From contig NZ_FXUT01000025.1 in NCBI RefSeq assembly GCF_900183385.1, forward strand, positions 1 through 64,000: DNA of 64,000 nt, given 5' to 3'. Shown here piece by piece: positions 34,962 to 44,144 of the stretch. The notes under the pieces are model-generated. The model was not told the DNA's origin, searched no databases, and was given only the letters and a program-made list of their open reading frames with translations. How positions within the stretch are numbered: the first letter of the stretch is position 1; every line of letters begins with the position of its first letter. Source of the DNA: Listeria costaricensis (GTDB taxonomy: Bacteria; Bacillota; Bacilli; Lactobacillales; Listeriaceae). The translations under genes and the position numbers were made by a program.

Positions 34962-36521
34962 TCACATCCTTTCCCGAAGTGTCAGACCGCATTTCAATTC
35001 AAAGCACACTTCATTTCTGGAGCGTACAATGATGCGGTTCACATATTCTTTAAAAAGGTCATCATCGAATTCCTGAAGTATTCCGCCTTTTTCTGTAAAG
35101 TGCAGAAGCGCTGTAGCTGCGGTGACCTTTGTTACATCTCCGGAAACAGCGTTTTTTAAAGCGTTGATCTCATCCCGGAAACTGTCTGCCTGCGAAAGCA
35201 GCTCGTTCGTTTCTTTGTTAAAAAGGATCGGGTCGATGATGCCCTGTGTCATGAGCTTTGTCAGCGTCTCGCGCTTTTCTGTGTTCTGCGCCAGTAGGGT
35301 CTGTATTTCCTGAATGCGCCGAAGCGAGTCATCAGACGAAGTGTTTTTCAATGCGTCCACATATGGTTTTAGGATGATCCTGTGCGCGTAGACCAGCTTG
35401 TTCATCATGGTGACGAAAGCCTGCTTCAGATCATCGTCTTTTACAAAAAGCATGTGGCATTTATCTTTATCCTTGATGTGGGTACTGCAGCACCATGCGA
35501 TGTATTTGTATCCGGTGCAGCTGTGTATCCGGCGCTTAAAGGTATCGCCGCACTCGCCGCAGATGATCTTCCCGGAGAAGGTGTAGCGATTCTGGTATTT
35601 GTCGCTCCCTTTGACGACACCTTTTTCCGTTGCCCGCTGGTGAATAAAAGCGTGAGCAGCTTCAAAGTCCTCCCGGCTGATGATTGCCTCGTGATGATCC
35701 TTGACCATGTACTGTGTCTGCTCGCCGTGATTGTTGTGCCGGACAAAGCGTGAATCCGAGTACGTTTTCTGGAAAAGGCAGTCGCCGACATACTTCTCAT
35801 TGGAGAGCATCCCGCGAATGGTTGTGGCTGTCCAGCGTCCGTTTCGCTTGGTAGGAATGCCGCGCCGGTTCAGGTCATCCGCGATGGCGTGGGTGCCTTT
35901 GCCGGAAAGCAGCGCTGCGAAGATTTCTTTTACCACAGCCGCCTGCTCCGGATTAATTACCATCTGCTCGCCATCCCAATCGTAGCCGTAGGGTGGGTAG
36001 CTGACTTTATAGGTGCCGCTCTCAAAGCGTTTCTGGATTGACCACTTGCTGTTTTCTGATATGGAAACAGACTCGCCTTCGGCCATGCTGGAGAGAATTG
36101 CCAGAAACAGCTCGCTCTCCATTGAGCCGGTGTTGATATTTTCCTTCTCAAAATAAATCGGAATGTGCAGGGCGAGCAGTTTTCTTACCAGCTCTAAGCA
36201 ATCCGTTGTGTTCCGGCTGAAGCGGCTGATGGATTTTGTGATAACAAAGTCCACTTTACCGGCCTTGCAGTCGTCAATGAGTCGTAGGAGCTCTGGGCGC
36301 TTGTCCTTCTTTGTGCCAGTGATGCCTTCGTCGTAATAGAGTCCAGCGAACTCCCAGTCATCACGGGATGTGATGTAATTTTCGTAGTGGGTTTTCTGTG
36401 CCTCAAGGCTTTCAAGCTGGGCATCGGAATCCGTAGAGACGCGACAGTAGGCGGCTACCCTGATCTTCTTGAGTTTAACTTTCGAGTTCGCTGTTTCCGC
36501 GATTTTCGTAACTTTTTTCAA
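34962..36521 (-). CDS. Large serine recombinase (first of three)
   Basis: 519 residues. Catalytic domain with Ser29 (YCRVSTDSD), EGITGTKKDKRPEL and SISRFSRNTTDCL; recombinase domain with PPYGYDWDG; zinc ribbon CGECGDTFKRR with a later CC pair; helical C-terminus. The start is TTG 36521, 8 nt behind AAAGGAGGT. First gene of the recombinase operon, directly downstream of a promoter-like element at 36577-36547. Confidence 0.9.
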   Translation of the reverse strand: MKKVTKIAETANSKVKLKKIRVAAYCRVSTDSDAQLESLEAQKTHYENYITSRDDWEFAGLYYDEGITGTKKDKRPELLRLIDDCKAGKVDFVITKSISRFSRNTTDCLELVRKLLALHIPIYFEKENINTGSMESELFLAILSSMAEGESVSISENSKWSIQKRFESGTYKVSYPPYGYDWDGEQMVINPEQAAVVKEIFAALLSGKGTHAIADDLNRRGIPTKRNGRWTATTIRGMLSNEKYVGDCLFQKTYSDSRFVRHNNHGEQTQYMVKDHHEAIISREDFEAAHAFIHQRATEKGVVKGSDKYQNRYTFSGKIICGECGDTFKRRIHSCTGYKYIAWCCSTHIKDKDKCHMLFVKDDDLKQAFVTMMNKLVYAHRIILKPYVDALKNTSSDDSLRRIQEIQTLLAQNTEKRETLTKLMTQGIIDPILFNKETNELLSQADSFRDEINALKNAVSGDVTKVTAATALLHFTEKGGILQEFDDDLFKEYVNRIIVRSRNEVCFELKCGLTLRERM

Positions 36522-36546
36522 GGGAAGTACCTCCTTTCCGTACGTC

Positions 36547-36590
36547 TATACATCACTCTAAAGCGACTACATATCAAGGGATTTTCGGCA
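36547..36590 (-). promoter_or_regulatory. Promoter-like element A, ahead of the recombinases
   Basis: On the - strand: TTGATA (36577-36572), a 19-nt spacer and TGTATA (36552-36547), with AGAGTGA just before the -10. The same pattern with the same spacing recurs at 55.9 and 57.1 kb. It lies about 25 nt before the recombinase start codon. Confidence 0.65.
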
Positions 36591-36780
36591 TTATTTCCGC
36601 GAACAAGGGAGAGAAAGTTTCCCGATTGATGGCGGTTAATTTGTTGAATTCAGCCACAGAAATGAGGCCGTCATCGAGCATCTTCTTTGCGATTGTCTGT
36701 GCTCTGCGGTAGTCCAGATCGCCCTGAATCCGCTCCTGCGTGAAATATCCAGATTGAACATTTGTGATTTCGTCTGTCAT
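36574..36780 (-). CDS. Small SHOCT-like protein
   Basis: 68 residues ending in the pattern KKMLDDGLISVAEFNKL, which resembles the SHOCT helical hairpin often found in small proteins next to recombinases of clostridial elements. The start is ATG 36780, with GGAGGT about 9 nt ahead. Longer reading from 36879 would cross a terminator. Its end overlaps promoter-like element A. The function is unknown. Confidence 0.65.
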   Translation of the reverse strand: MTDEITNVQSGYFTQERIQGDLDYRRAQTIAKKMLDDGLISVAEFNKLTAINRETFSPLFAEIMPKIP

Positions 36781-36834
36781 AACATATCCACCTCCAGTTT
36801 CCACTGGAGATGAACTGCCTTTTTGAGCGGAGGA

Positions 36835-36878
36835 AAATAAAAAAAGCCTGCGGGCATTCCGAAGAACACTCGCAGGCA
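36835..36878 (-). terminator. Late-operon terminator with UUCG loop
   Basis: On the - strand GCCTGCG pairs with CGCAGGC around an inner stem closed by a C(UUCG)G tetraloop, followed by T7. It lies 20 nt behind the lysin stop codon. Confidence 0.85.
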
Positions 36879-36897
36879 TAGAAGATTGGATATTCAG

Positions 36898-37869
36898 TTA
36901 TTTCACTCTGATCTTCCAGCCGGTCAGAATAAGGTTGACGTTTTTGATGAGCGTCGGGTTGAGTTTCTGGATTGCAGAAACCGTAGTGCCGTATTTCTTA
37001 GCAATTCCGGAGAGGGTATCACCGCTTTTTACGGTGTAGTAGACAGGAGTAGATTCTTGCTTTTTCACCAGAGCATTGACCTTTGCCTGCACGGCAGAAT
37101 AATCATACCCGGCATCGGTGAGGCGTTCTTTGCGGTCAGTTCCGTTTCCCCATTTGCCGTCCAGCACCTCCTGCGCCAGCTCATCTACGGTCTTTGCCGG
37201 AGTGACCGGAGCAGGAGTGGCAGGCTTGCTGTCATCGGACGCAGACTTTGTAAAGCCGTTGAAGCCGCCGTTCTGGATAATGGCAGGATAATCCACATAG
37301 GCGTAGTCCATATCCACATTACCACTGATGCCGTCAACAGAACCCTTGGAAGAATACTGCCAGATGCCGTAGTCGCCCTTATAGGAGCATTTGCTCGCAT
37401 ACTGCGCTACCCAGTGAGCGTAGGGCGTGAGTTTCGTGTCATCCATGCGCTCCTTGAAACCGGAAACAGCGGAGCCATAGATCCCGACGAAGTAACCGGC
37501 ATCTTCCATAGTTTCACAGAAAGCAATGGTGGCCTCAGTGATTCCGGCTTTGGCAGAAGCGGGCTGTGCCTCGTTATCCATATAGACCGGGTATTCCAGC
37601 TGCTTGCCCTTCAGGATTTGCAGGAAGCGCTCAGCATCTGCTTTTCCGGCGGCAGCAGTCACGCAGTCCTTTCCGACAAAGTAATAAGCGCCGATTGGGA
37701 TACCGGCAGCCTTCGCACCTTTGTAATTTGCTTCCCATTTGCTGTCCGTATAAAAACCGGCATCGGAGCCGCCAGCTTTGATGATGGCAAACTCGATACC
37801 GGCCTTTTTGACCTTATTCCAGTCAATGGTTCCTTGCCAATGACTGACGTCGATTCCTTTTCTCGTCAT
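36898..37869 (-). CDS. Endolysin: GH25 muramidase with CW_7 and LysM
   Basis: Cuts peptidoglycan at the end of the phage cycle. GH25 domain about 1-195 (DVSHWQG; acid residues in YMDNE, 98-100), linker, one CW_7 (Cpl-7-type) wall-binding repeat at 227-266, and a LysM domain at 277-322 ([17 protein letters not shown]). 323 residues from ATG 37869, with GGAGGA ahead. No signal peptide, so release depends on the holin encoded just upstream. Confidence 0.92.
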   Translation of the reverse strand: MTRKGIDVSHWQGTIDWNKVKKAGIEFAIIKAGGSDAGFYTDSKWEANYKGAKAAGIPIGAYYFVGKDCVTAAAGKADAERFLQILKGKQLEYPVYMDNEAQPASAKAGITEATIAFCETMEDAGYFVGIYGSAVSGFKERMDDTKLTPYAHWVAQYASKCSYKGDYGIWQYSSKGSVDGISGNVDMDYAYVDYPAIIQNGGFNGFTKSASDDSKPATPAPVTPAKTVDELAQEVLDGKWGNGTDRKERLTDAGYDYSAVQAKVNALVKKQESTPVYYTVKSGDTLSGIAKKYGTTVSAIQKLNPTLIKNVNLILTGWKIRVK

Positions 37870-37870
37870 A

Positions 37871-38284
37871 TTATTTTTCCTCCTCATCGTGACGGTCGTG
37901 GAGCTGCTCCAAGACCTCCTTTAATTTCTCCGGTACCGGCAGGCCGAGATGTGCTGCGTTCTCCGTCAGTGACAGGCCTTCATTGGACAGGTAGAAGAAG
38001 ATGATCGCCGTGCGGAGCACTCCCGGATGGCCGAGTACCTGAACATCAATGACGTTTCCGATGCCTACCAGCAGGAAGATCAGCACCTTGCGGCAGATTC
38101 CCTTAAAGCCGACCTCGCTTGAGAGCTTTTTGTCTACGATGGCACACATGATGCCGGTAAGGTAGTCGCAGGTCACAAAGATCACCAGAGCAATCAAGAG
38201 TCCGTCACAGCCGCCAAGGAAATAGCCAAGCCAGCCTCCGACAGCGGCAAATACCAGTTGGATCGTGTTCCAGAATTCTTTCAT
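37871..38284 (-). CDS. Phage holin (toxin-secretion/phage-lysis holin family)
   Basis: 137 residues. Hydrophobic segments at about 10-50 and 65-105 and a charged tail fit the Cph1/TcdE-type holin family; the motif CDYLTGI is typical. The start ATG 38284 has AAAGGAGGG ahead, directly behind a terminator-like hairpin. The stop lies 1 nt from the lysin start. Confidence 0.85.
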   Translation of the reverse strand: MKEFWNTIQLVFAAVGGWLGYFLGGCDGLLIALVIFVTCDYLTGIMCAIVDKKLSSEVGFKGICRKVLIFLLVGIGNVIDVQVLGHPGVLRTAIIFFYLSNEGLSLTENAAHLGLPVPEKLKEVLEQLHDRHDEEEK

Positions 38285-38305
38285 GAGAAAATCCCTCCTT
38301 TGTGC

Positions 38306-38338
38306 AAAATAAAAGCCGCCTGCATTTTGCAGACAGCC
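38306..38338 (-). terminator. Terminator hairpin just ahead of holin ribosome binding site
   Basis: On the - strand GCTGTCTGCA pairs with TGCAGGCGGC (two G-U pairs) around AAA, then TTTTATTTT and directly GCACAAAGGAGG of the holin. Confidence 0.75.
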
Positions 38339-38363
38339 TCGTGAACTGTATCCGTGTATGAAG

Positions 38364-40835
38364 TTATATCTGTTTTGGCAGTGCCTCCCAGAGCCGCATA
38401 TCCTCCTGTCCCAGCGACCACATGGCAAAGCCTCTCACTCCCCAGCGGTAGGCCGCTTCGTTTGCCCAGTAAACGAGCGAGTCCACATCCTGATAGTAGA
38501 GGATGGAAAAGCCGTCTGCGTCTCCGAGAAAGAGCCTTGCTATCCAGATGTCGATATCCTTTGGCGTGATGGTCACCGTATAATCGTTCCCACAGGTCAG
38601 GGCAAGCTCATGGGAGTGGTAGAATTCATAATCCAGCGAAATACTCTCGCTGCGTGTCGCATCCTCCTCGATATCCGAGGTCAACGTAAACACCTGAAAT
38701 TCCGTATCCCACGTGGCGTTCGACCGGCTGATCCTGCCATACTGCGTAACTGTGCCATCCGGGAAGGTAACATCAAAGCGTTCGTATGGCTCGTAAGTCC
38801 ACGCATCGCCAAGGCGGAGCAGCTCGCAGACCGTCCGGTTATCTGATCGGTATCCGGCATAGCCTCCGGAAAAGCCGCTGACCGTAGCAGTGAAGCGAAG
38901 CGTATAGGAAGAACCGGAATAAACACGCACCTTATTCCCACGGATACGCATCTCGACCGTGTACATGGATGGATCGGTACGAAGGTCGGCGTTTGCTGTC
39001 CGCTCTATGGTCTGGCTGTAGCTGCCAAGGAGCGTGCTGCCGTTATAAAGCTCCACAGCCTGAGAATCATAATTCAGGCAGCAGAACAGATCCCCGCAGA
39101 ATACTCCGGCCTTGCCACTCCCTGTCACAGGAAAAGCCAGCCTTGCCCGCAGGTGAATATCGGAAAAACCATCGTATCGCCATGCGAGCTTTCCGGAGCC
39201 GTCAAGCTGGGAGTAAACGCGGCTTTCGGAATATTCATCCTCGCGCCATACAGTCCAAGAGCCTGAAAGCGTCGTCCAGTAGTTTGTTTGCAGCACACCG
39301 TAGTCTCGGAAATCCTCATACCAGATGAGGGCAGAGTCCGGCTTTCGTCTCAGCATTTCGCAGGTGAGTTTGAAAGCTCTATCCGGCTGACACTCGTTGC
39401 CGTCCACGTCGATAAAGTGGCGTGGAGAGAGTGTAAAGGTCGCGCTGCCTGCAGAGGGAGCCTCCGAAAAGCTGCTGCAAACACGGTAGCCGTAAAACTG
39501 TACGCCTTTTACATCTACGGATATCACGATGGTGTGCGTCCCGGCAGATAGTGAAATGTTGCTGGCGAGCGTCGTCCAGAAGGTGCTTCTCCAATATGGC
39601 CACCAGAGCCTGCTTTCCGTAAAATGCGTCGTGTTGCCGTCAATCGAAACATAGATGCCGTTTTTATCCCAGAAGGGATAACAGAGGCGGATGGCGATGT
39701 CGTAAGTTCCGGCGCTTGATACGGAAAAGGTATATGTGGCAGAGCCAGCGTCACCGAGAGTGGCCACACCGTTTTCAAAGGATACGATGCCGGAGTAGGA
39801 GCTTGTCGTTCCATCCGCATCCACATAAATGGTGCCGAACTCTGTGTGTTGTTCTTTGCTGTAAGCGGTCAGGTAATGCCGCCTGTTATAGGTTCCGTTC
39901 ATCAAAGGATACTCATAGCTTGTGGCGTCCCTGCCTTCCATGAAGTCGTAGACCTGCGGAAGCGCCCAAGGCACCATATCATAATCATCCCAATATGCGA
40001 GGATCGGGATGAATGGCTGTGGAGGAGCATCGTCTGTAAAGTTATACTGACCGGTCATCCAGTTCTTTGCCGCATAGTAGGTATTTGACGTGCCGCGATA
40101 GGTTTTACCAAGGTTTGCAGGAAGGTCATAAATCTGCCAGTTCCAGCCATATGCAGGAAGGCCGAAGAATATCTTCTCCGGGTTCATGACTGTGACCGCA
40201 TAGTCGTAAATGCCCTCCAGCCAATTCCTTGGAGAGACGGCTCCGGGAGCAGAGCCCGCCCACGCCATGCCATAGCTCATGATGGCCGCCGTATCACAGT
40301 AAGCGTTGAGATCGCCGTAAACGCACCAGTTTTCACCTCCGACCGAGCCGTTGATGGAATTCATACCCGGCAGGCATATGTTCATGAGCTTGCTGCTGTC
40401 ATAACCTTTTACTGTGTTATAGATATTCCGAAACATCGCCGTAGAGGCAGCGTGCGTGGAATATCCGTCGCCTTTCTCAAGGTCAATGTCGATGCCGTCG
40501 CACCACGGGTATTTTTCCATAATGCGGACGATCTCCGAAAGGAAGGTATCCTGAGCGCCGTCGGTGTTATCTCGGAGAGCTGCAAAGATACTGTTCGTGC
40601 CATCGTTGGATATCGTCAGCAGCCATTTGATGTGCGGCCATCGGTTGATGTAGGTCAGCATGTTGGAGATGGCCACGCCGCTTTCCGAGATGATACCGGT
40701 GCGCGATACCTTAAAAGAAAAGAGACCTACCTGCGAGAGGCGGTCTCCATATGCGGCAAGTGCCTGATACATTCTGGAATTGCCCATGAATGTCCAGACC
40801 ATGCATTTGCGGCCTTTCAAATAATCATAGCTCAC
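38364..40835 (-). CDS. Tail-associated GH18-type glycosidase with inserted binding domains
   Basis: 823 residues. The N-terminal 290 form most of a GH18 barrel with the catalytic DGIDIDLE (113-120, Glu120). The last barrel strand (GVRGFAMWSLGQED, about 799-812) lies at the far C-terminus. Between them sit a CBM6/35-like module (about 330-460) and a LamG-like module (about 500-690). GH18 enzymes cut beta-1,4 GlcNAc bonds. A tail position suggests wall or surface-glycan degradation at adsorption. The start is GTG 40835 behind GGAGGTGAT, overlapping the previous gene (GTGA). Confidence 0.8.
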   Translation of the reverse strand: MSYDYLKGRKCMVWTFMGNSRMYQALAAYGDRLSQVGLFSFKVSRTGIISESGVAISNMLTYINRWPHIKWLLTISNDGTNSIFAALRDNTDGAQDTFLSEIVRIMEKYPWCDGIDIDLEKGDGYSTHAASTAMFRNIYNTVKGYDSSKLMNICLPGMNSINGSVGGENWCVYGDLNAYCDTAAIMSYGMAWAGSAPGAVSPRNWLEGIYDYAVTVMNPEKIFFGLPAYGWNWQIYDLPANLGKTYRGTSNTYYAAKNWMTGQYNFTDDAPPQPFIPILAYWDDYDMVPWALPQVYDFMEGRDATSYEYPLMNGTYNRRHYLTAYSKEQHTEFGTIYVDADGTTSSYSGIVSFENGVATLGDAGSATYTFSVSSAGTYDIAIRLCYPFWDKNGIYVSIDGNTTHFTESRLWWPYWRSTFWTTLASNISLSAGTHTIVISVDVKGVQFYGYRVCSSFSEAPSAGSATFTLSPRHFIDVDGNECQPDRAFKLTCEMLRRKPDSALIWYEDFRDYGVLQTNYWTTLSGSWTVWREDEYSESRVYSQLDGSGKLAWRYDGFSDIHLRARLAFPVTGSGKAGVFCGDLFCCLNYDSQAVELYNGSTLLGSYSQTIERTANADLRTDPSMYTVEMRIRGNKVRVYSGSSYTLRFTATVSGFSGGYAGYRSDNRTVCELLRLGDAWTYEPYERFDVTFPDGTVTQYGRISRSNATWDTEFQVFTLTSDIEEDATRSESISLDYEFYHSHELALTCGNDYTVTITPKDIDIWIARLFLGDADGFSILYYQDVDSLVYWANEAAYRWGVRGFAMWSLGQEDMRLWEALPKQI

Positions 40836-41410
40836 AGGGCATCACCTCCGTCCTGCATTTCCTGAAACTCAACATAGATGCGTGCAGACTTTTTATCTGC
40901 CACTGTAATCGGGTGCTTGCTGTCACCGGCAGCAGAGTATTGGAAAAAGCCGTCCTTGGATGTTGCAGAGCCGTTCTTCAGGCACTCCCTTGTAGAGGCA
41001 AAAAGGTCAAATTCATCACCGGCAGCAGCCGCTGCTTTGAAAGTTGCCTTATGAGCACCTTCACCCAGCGCAAGCGATATACACCCGGCAGCCATCGCCT
41101 GAATCGGATAGACCTTGTAGTCAAGACCGGCAGCAGTGGTACCGAGATTGAAGATGACGCAGGTAGCAGCGGAGCGGACGATACCGTTATAAAACCTCTT
41201 TCCGTCTGTAGCATCATCGCCATCGTATTTTTCCAGAAACGTTTCGGTGTTGATGACAAAGCCTGTGACTTTATCGCCTTCCTGCAGCATCAAGTCGGTA
41301 AACCAGACCGAACCGGTGCAATCTATGACGGTGGGCTTTACCGTGATGTTTACGACGCGCTTATCCTGTTTTTTTGTAATTGTCTCTGTAAAGCGTGTAA
41401 ACTCCGGCAT
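40832..41410 (-). CDS. Tail-region structural protein, unknown
   Basis: 192 residues. It shares the motif DCTGSVWFTDLMLQEG with the next protein (DCTGTVYITDMLLQGG). The rest is beta-rich with an alanine-rich middle. Its place between the tail spike and the GH18 protein suggests a tail-tip or fibre component. It overlaps both neighbours by a few nt. Confidence 0.6.
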   Translation of the reverse strand: MPEFTRFTETITKKQDKRVVNITVKPTVIDCTGSVWFTDLMLQEGDKVTGFVINTETFLEKYDGDDATDGKRFYNGIVRSAATCVIFNLGTTAAGLDYKVYPIQAMAAGCISLALGEGAHKATFKAAAAAGDEFDLFASTRECLKNGSATSKDGFFQYSAAGDSKHPITVADKKSARIYVEFQEMQDGGDAL

Positions 41411-41602
41411 TTATCCGTCCTCCGTCCATTGAATTTCTGATACATGGCCTACCCAGCCGGTGGCGATGGAGCCGCCCTGCAGGAGCATATCTGTTATATA
41501 TACAGTTCCAGTGCAGTCGGTCACGCATACCCGGATGGTGATCTTTGTGACGCGGCCATACTGAGGAGAGACATCCTGTGCCACGTGTGTAAATGAAGCC
41601 AT
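41411..41602 (-). CDS. Short tail-region protein sharing the DCTG motif
   Basis: 63 residues, almost entirely the repeat unit found at the N-terminus of the next gene downstream (V-x-DCTG-x-V-x2-TD-x2-LQ). GGAGGG lies ahead of ATG 41602. Probably a related small tail protein. Confidence 0.6.
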   Translation of the reverse strand: MASFTHVAQDVSPQYGRVTKITIRVCVTDCTGTVYITDMLLQGGSIATGWVGHVSEIQWTEDG

Positions 41603-41615
41603 AGAAATCCCTCCT

Positions 41616-44138
41616 TCAGATCAGGTCTATAAATCGTGTTTCCGTTGTTCCGTCCTCGTATTCAAAGGTCACCTCAATGCCCACCTGTCCATTCGTACCT
41701 TTTGAGAGATTCTCAGAGGCAATCTGCGCCGAAAAGGTATAGCACTGCCGGTTGGCGGGCGTTATGGTCTGTGAAAGACTCTTTGTGGTATTCAGCGCAC
41801 CTTCGCATTTGAAGGAAGCCGTGCCGGATACGCCATTATCTGCATCCACGGTAAATCCGGAGTTTTGCCAGTAGGTAAGACCGGAATCTGCTCTGGAATT
41901 ACGCAGGTGATTAAACGGCACCAGATCCTTCATTTCCTGACTGTCTATCAGATCGGTAGACTCCAGCGTATCGGCTGCGCTATCCCAGCGTGAGGAGGAA
42001 TCGCCCAGCTCCCGGAGGGTAGTGGAAAGCTCCAGCACCGTATTCCAAGGCTCCTGCAGGTTGTATTCCCTACGGACGATTCTGGTCTTTACAGACAGGT
42101 TCAGGTCATCATCCTTCACCATGACCGTATCGCCCAGCGCCCATGTTTCATGTTCATAGCCGGTCAATACTGACAGATCCATCGCCTTTAGCACATAGGA
42201 GATACGCGGAGAGGCATAGTCTGCAAGTCGCATGTTGGCATATTCCAGCATCTGATATGGATTGGTGAAGTTCGAGCAATCCAGCGTAGCAATTCGTATT
42301 TCGGAAGTATAGGTCGTGTCCTGCACATATTCGTTGCCGCCATTGATCGAAGCAAAGGTCATGCCGTCCTTGCCATAGGCGTAAAGCCTTGTAATCAGGC
42401 TGGTCGTATCAATGACGCGTTGGATGGATTTCATGTTTTTCTTGTAGCAGAACAGTACGCCGGAATCCTCACCGGAGAAGGTTAGGAGCTTCACGATCCT
42501 GTTTGCGTTATCAAAAATCAGGTCGCCGCCGTGAATGTTCTGTACTGCACGCAAAATTGCCAGCGCGTTTTTCTCAGAGCAAGTCCAAGTACGCTTTGTG
42601 GAGACATTAACCGTGCCCACATCCCAGTCGGTACCCTGCAGGGCATAAGCCATCGGCACATCAGCCGTGTCTGCGTTAAAGGTAATCTCGTCCTTTTTTA
42701 CGGAGTAGGCAAGGTCATAGAATGCCGCTTCCGCATAGACCGTTGTGATGGCCTTGCCGCTTTCTTCCTTGTCGTCCGTAATCGTGCGGATGCGATAGGT
42801 GTCGCTGACAATACGCACGGTCTTTTCGTTATCAATATAGGCGCGTTTGCTGTCCTGAAACGGCAGCTTAAATTCCAGCTCATCCACGCCGTTGATCTCA
42901 CTGGTCACTATGATGTCATAGGCGTTATCCAACACAGCTTCCACATTCCCGTCTGAGTCCAGAATGACCGGTCTTGCATAGCCAAGTTTGGTATAGAGAG
43001 GCTTCGGATTATCGTACAGACTGATAGATGTCAGCGTAGGCGTCCTTGCTGCATTTGTGGTAGAGAGCGTGACGCGGTATTTGATGTATTTCCTTGTAGG
43101 AGATTCCAGCTCGCCGTTTGCACCGACAGCCTGCCACTCTGTCCAAGTGGAGAGGTCATCTGAGGTGGCTGTTTCCACAAGCGAGATAGAGGTCTCTCCC
43201 GGAGAGTAATCAGCTTTTACAGAAACTCTGCCGTTGCCAGTCACGCCACAGTCCCTTGCTGCAGTAATGAGCTGTCCGCTTGACGGATAGACAGAGTCTG
43301 TAGCTCGAAGCGTAACGACATCCGGTGTCGTCAGAGCGTCCACATCACCGGTCAGATCTGCACCGTTTGCGGAGAGCGATTCCAGAAAATATTCTGCAAG
43401 GTCATCGGCGGTTAGATCAGAATCGCAGTCGAGGAACCAATCATCAAAGCCGCCTGCGTACCAGTAGGAGTCCGCGTGCATTCCCCAGATGAGGTCAGCC
43501 ACGCAGCTACGGTTCAGATCTCCGGTAAAGGTCAGCACACTTGACTGCCAAATCGTGCTGGAGCTCTTATCGCCAAGGATGTATTGCGCTGTCTTGGCAT
43601 TTGGCTTAATCACGCATGCGATAAAATACCAGTAGCCGTTTAGCAAAGAGAATGATGGCGTTACAGACGTATCGAGGATCAGAGAACCGGAGGAGTTATA
43701 CAGCATAATCCTCGGTTTTCCTCTGATCAGCGACAGATAGAAAATCGGCTGCCCGGAACCGTAGCGGGTATTCAAGATCGGAGTATAGGTGTTGCCGACT
43801 GAATATGTCGTGGGCTTCATCCAGCCGCCGACCACGATGGTTTCACCGAGGCTTGAGAAGATGCTGCCGTCGTTTTCTACCTTCAGGTAGGTTTTCTCCG
43901 ATGAAGGATTATTGATGTTCATCTGAAAATAGCGACCGAAATTGCCTGTTTTCATATCTGCGGTTGTTCCGCTCCAGTTATGAATATATGCCTTGCGATC
44001 CTTCCCGGAGGAATCCGCCAGATAATCATCTGCATCCGGTTCGGACTCGTTAAAACGCCAGAGACCGTCGGGAGCCCATGCAGCCGGGAACTCGCCGGTG
44101 AAGGCATCTTGGGTATTCAATATATTTTTAAGAGCCAT
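41616..44138 (-). CDS. Tail tip protein: LamG plus prophage tail endopeptidase
   Basis: 840 residues. The N-terminal LamG/concanavalin-like domain (about 20-260) is followed by a region with an F5/8- or CBM-like look, then the phage minor structural/prophage tail endopeptidase region (about 390-730, with GVDELEFKLP and GD-x-VMVKDDD), and a C-terminal carbohydrate-binding-like module. Such proteins form the tail tip hub. AGGTGAT precedes the ATG. Confidence 0.8.
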   Translation of the reverse strand: MALKNILNTQDAFTGEFPAAWAPDGLWRFNESEPDADDYLADSSGKDRKAYIHNWSGTTADMKTGNFGRYFQMNINNPSSEKTYLKVENDGSIFSSLGETIVVGGWMKPTTYSVGNTYTPILNTRYGSGQPIFYLSLIRGKPRIMLYNSSGSLILDTSVTPSFSLLNGYWYFIACVIKPNAKTAQYILGDKSSSTIWQSSVLTFTGDLNRSCVADLIWGMHADSYWYAGGFDDWFLDCDSDLTADDLAEYFLESLSANGADLTGDVDALTTPDVVTLRATDSVYPSSGQLITAARDCGVTGNGRVSVKADYSPGETSISLVETATSDDLSTWTEWQAVGANGELESPTRKYIKYRVTLSTTNAARTPTLTSISLYDNPKPLYTKLGYARPVILDSDGNVEAVLDNAYDIIVTSEINGVDELEFKLPFQDSKRAYIDNEKTVRIVSDTYRIRTITDDKEESGKAITTVYAEAAFYDLAYSVKKDEITFNADTADVPMAYALQGTDWDVGTVNVSTKRTWTCSEKNALAILRAVQNIHGGDLIFDNANRIVKLLTFSGEDSGVLFCYKKNMKSIQRVIDTTSLITRLYAYGKDGMTFASINGGNEYVQDTTYTSEIRIATLDCSNFTNPYQMLEYANMRLADYASPRISYVLKAMDLSVLTGYEHETWALGDTVMVKDDDLNLSVKTRIVRREYNLQEPWNTVLELSTTLRELGDSSSRWDSAADTLESTDLIDSQEMKDLVPFNHLRNSRADSGLTYWQNSGFTVDADNGVSGTASFKCEGALNTTKSLSQTITPANRQCYTFSAQIASENLSKGTNGQVGIEVTFEYEDGTTETRFIDLI

Positions 44139-44144
44139 GCAATA

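Noticed and set aside
36886-38004. 372-codon open frame on the + strand
   Set aside because: It lies opposite the lysin and holin genes, has no family likeness and no ribosome binding site; a shadow of GC-rich genes.
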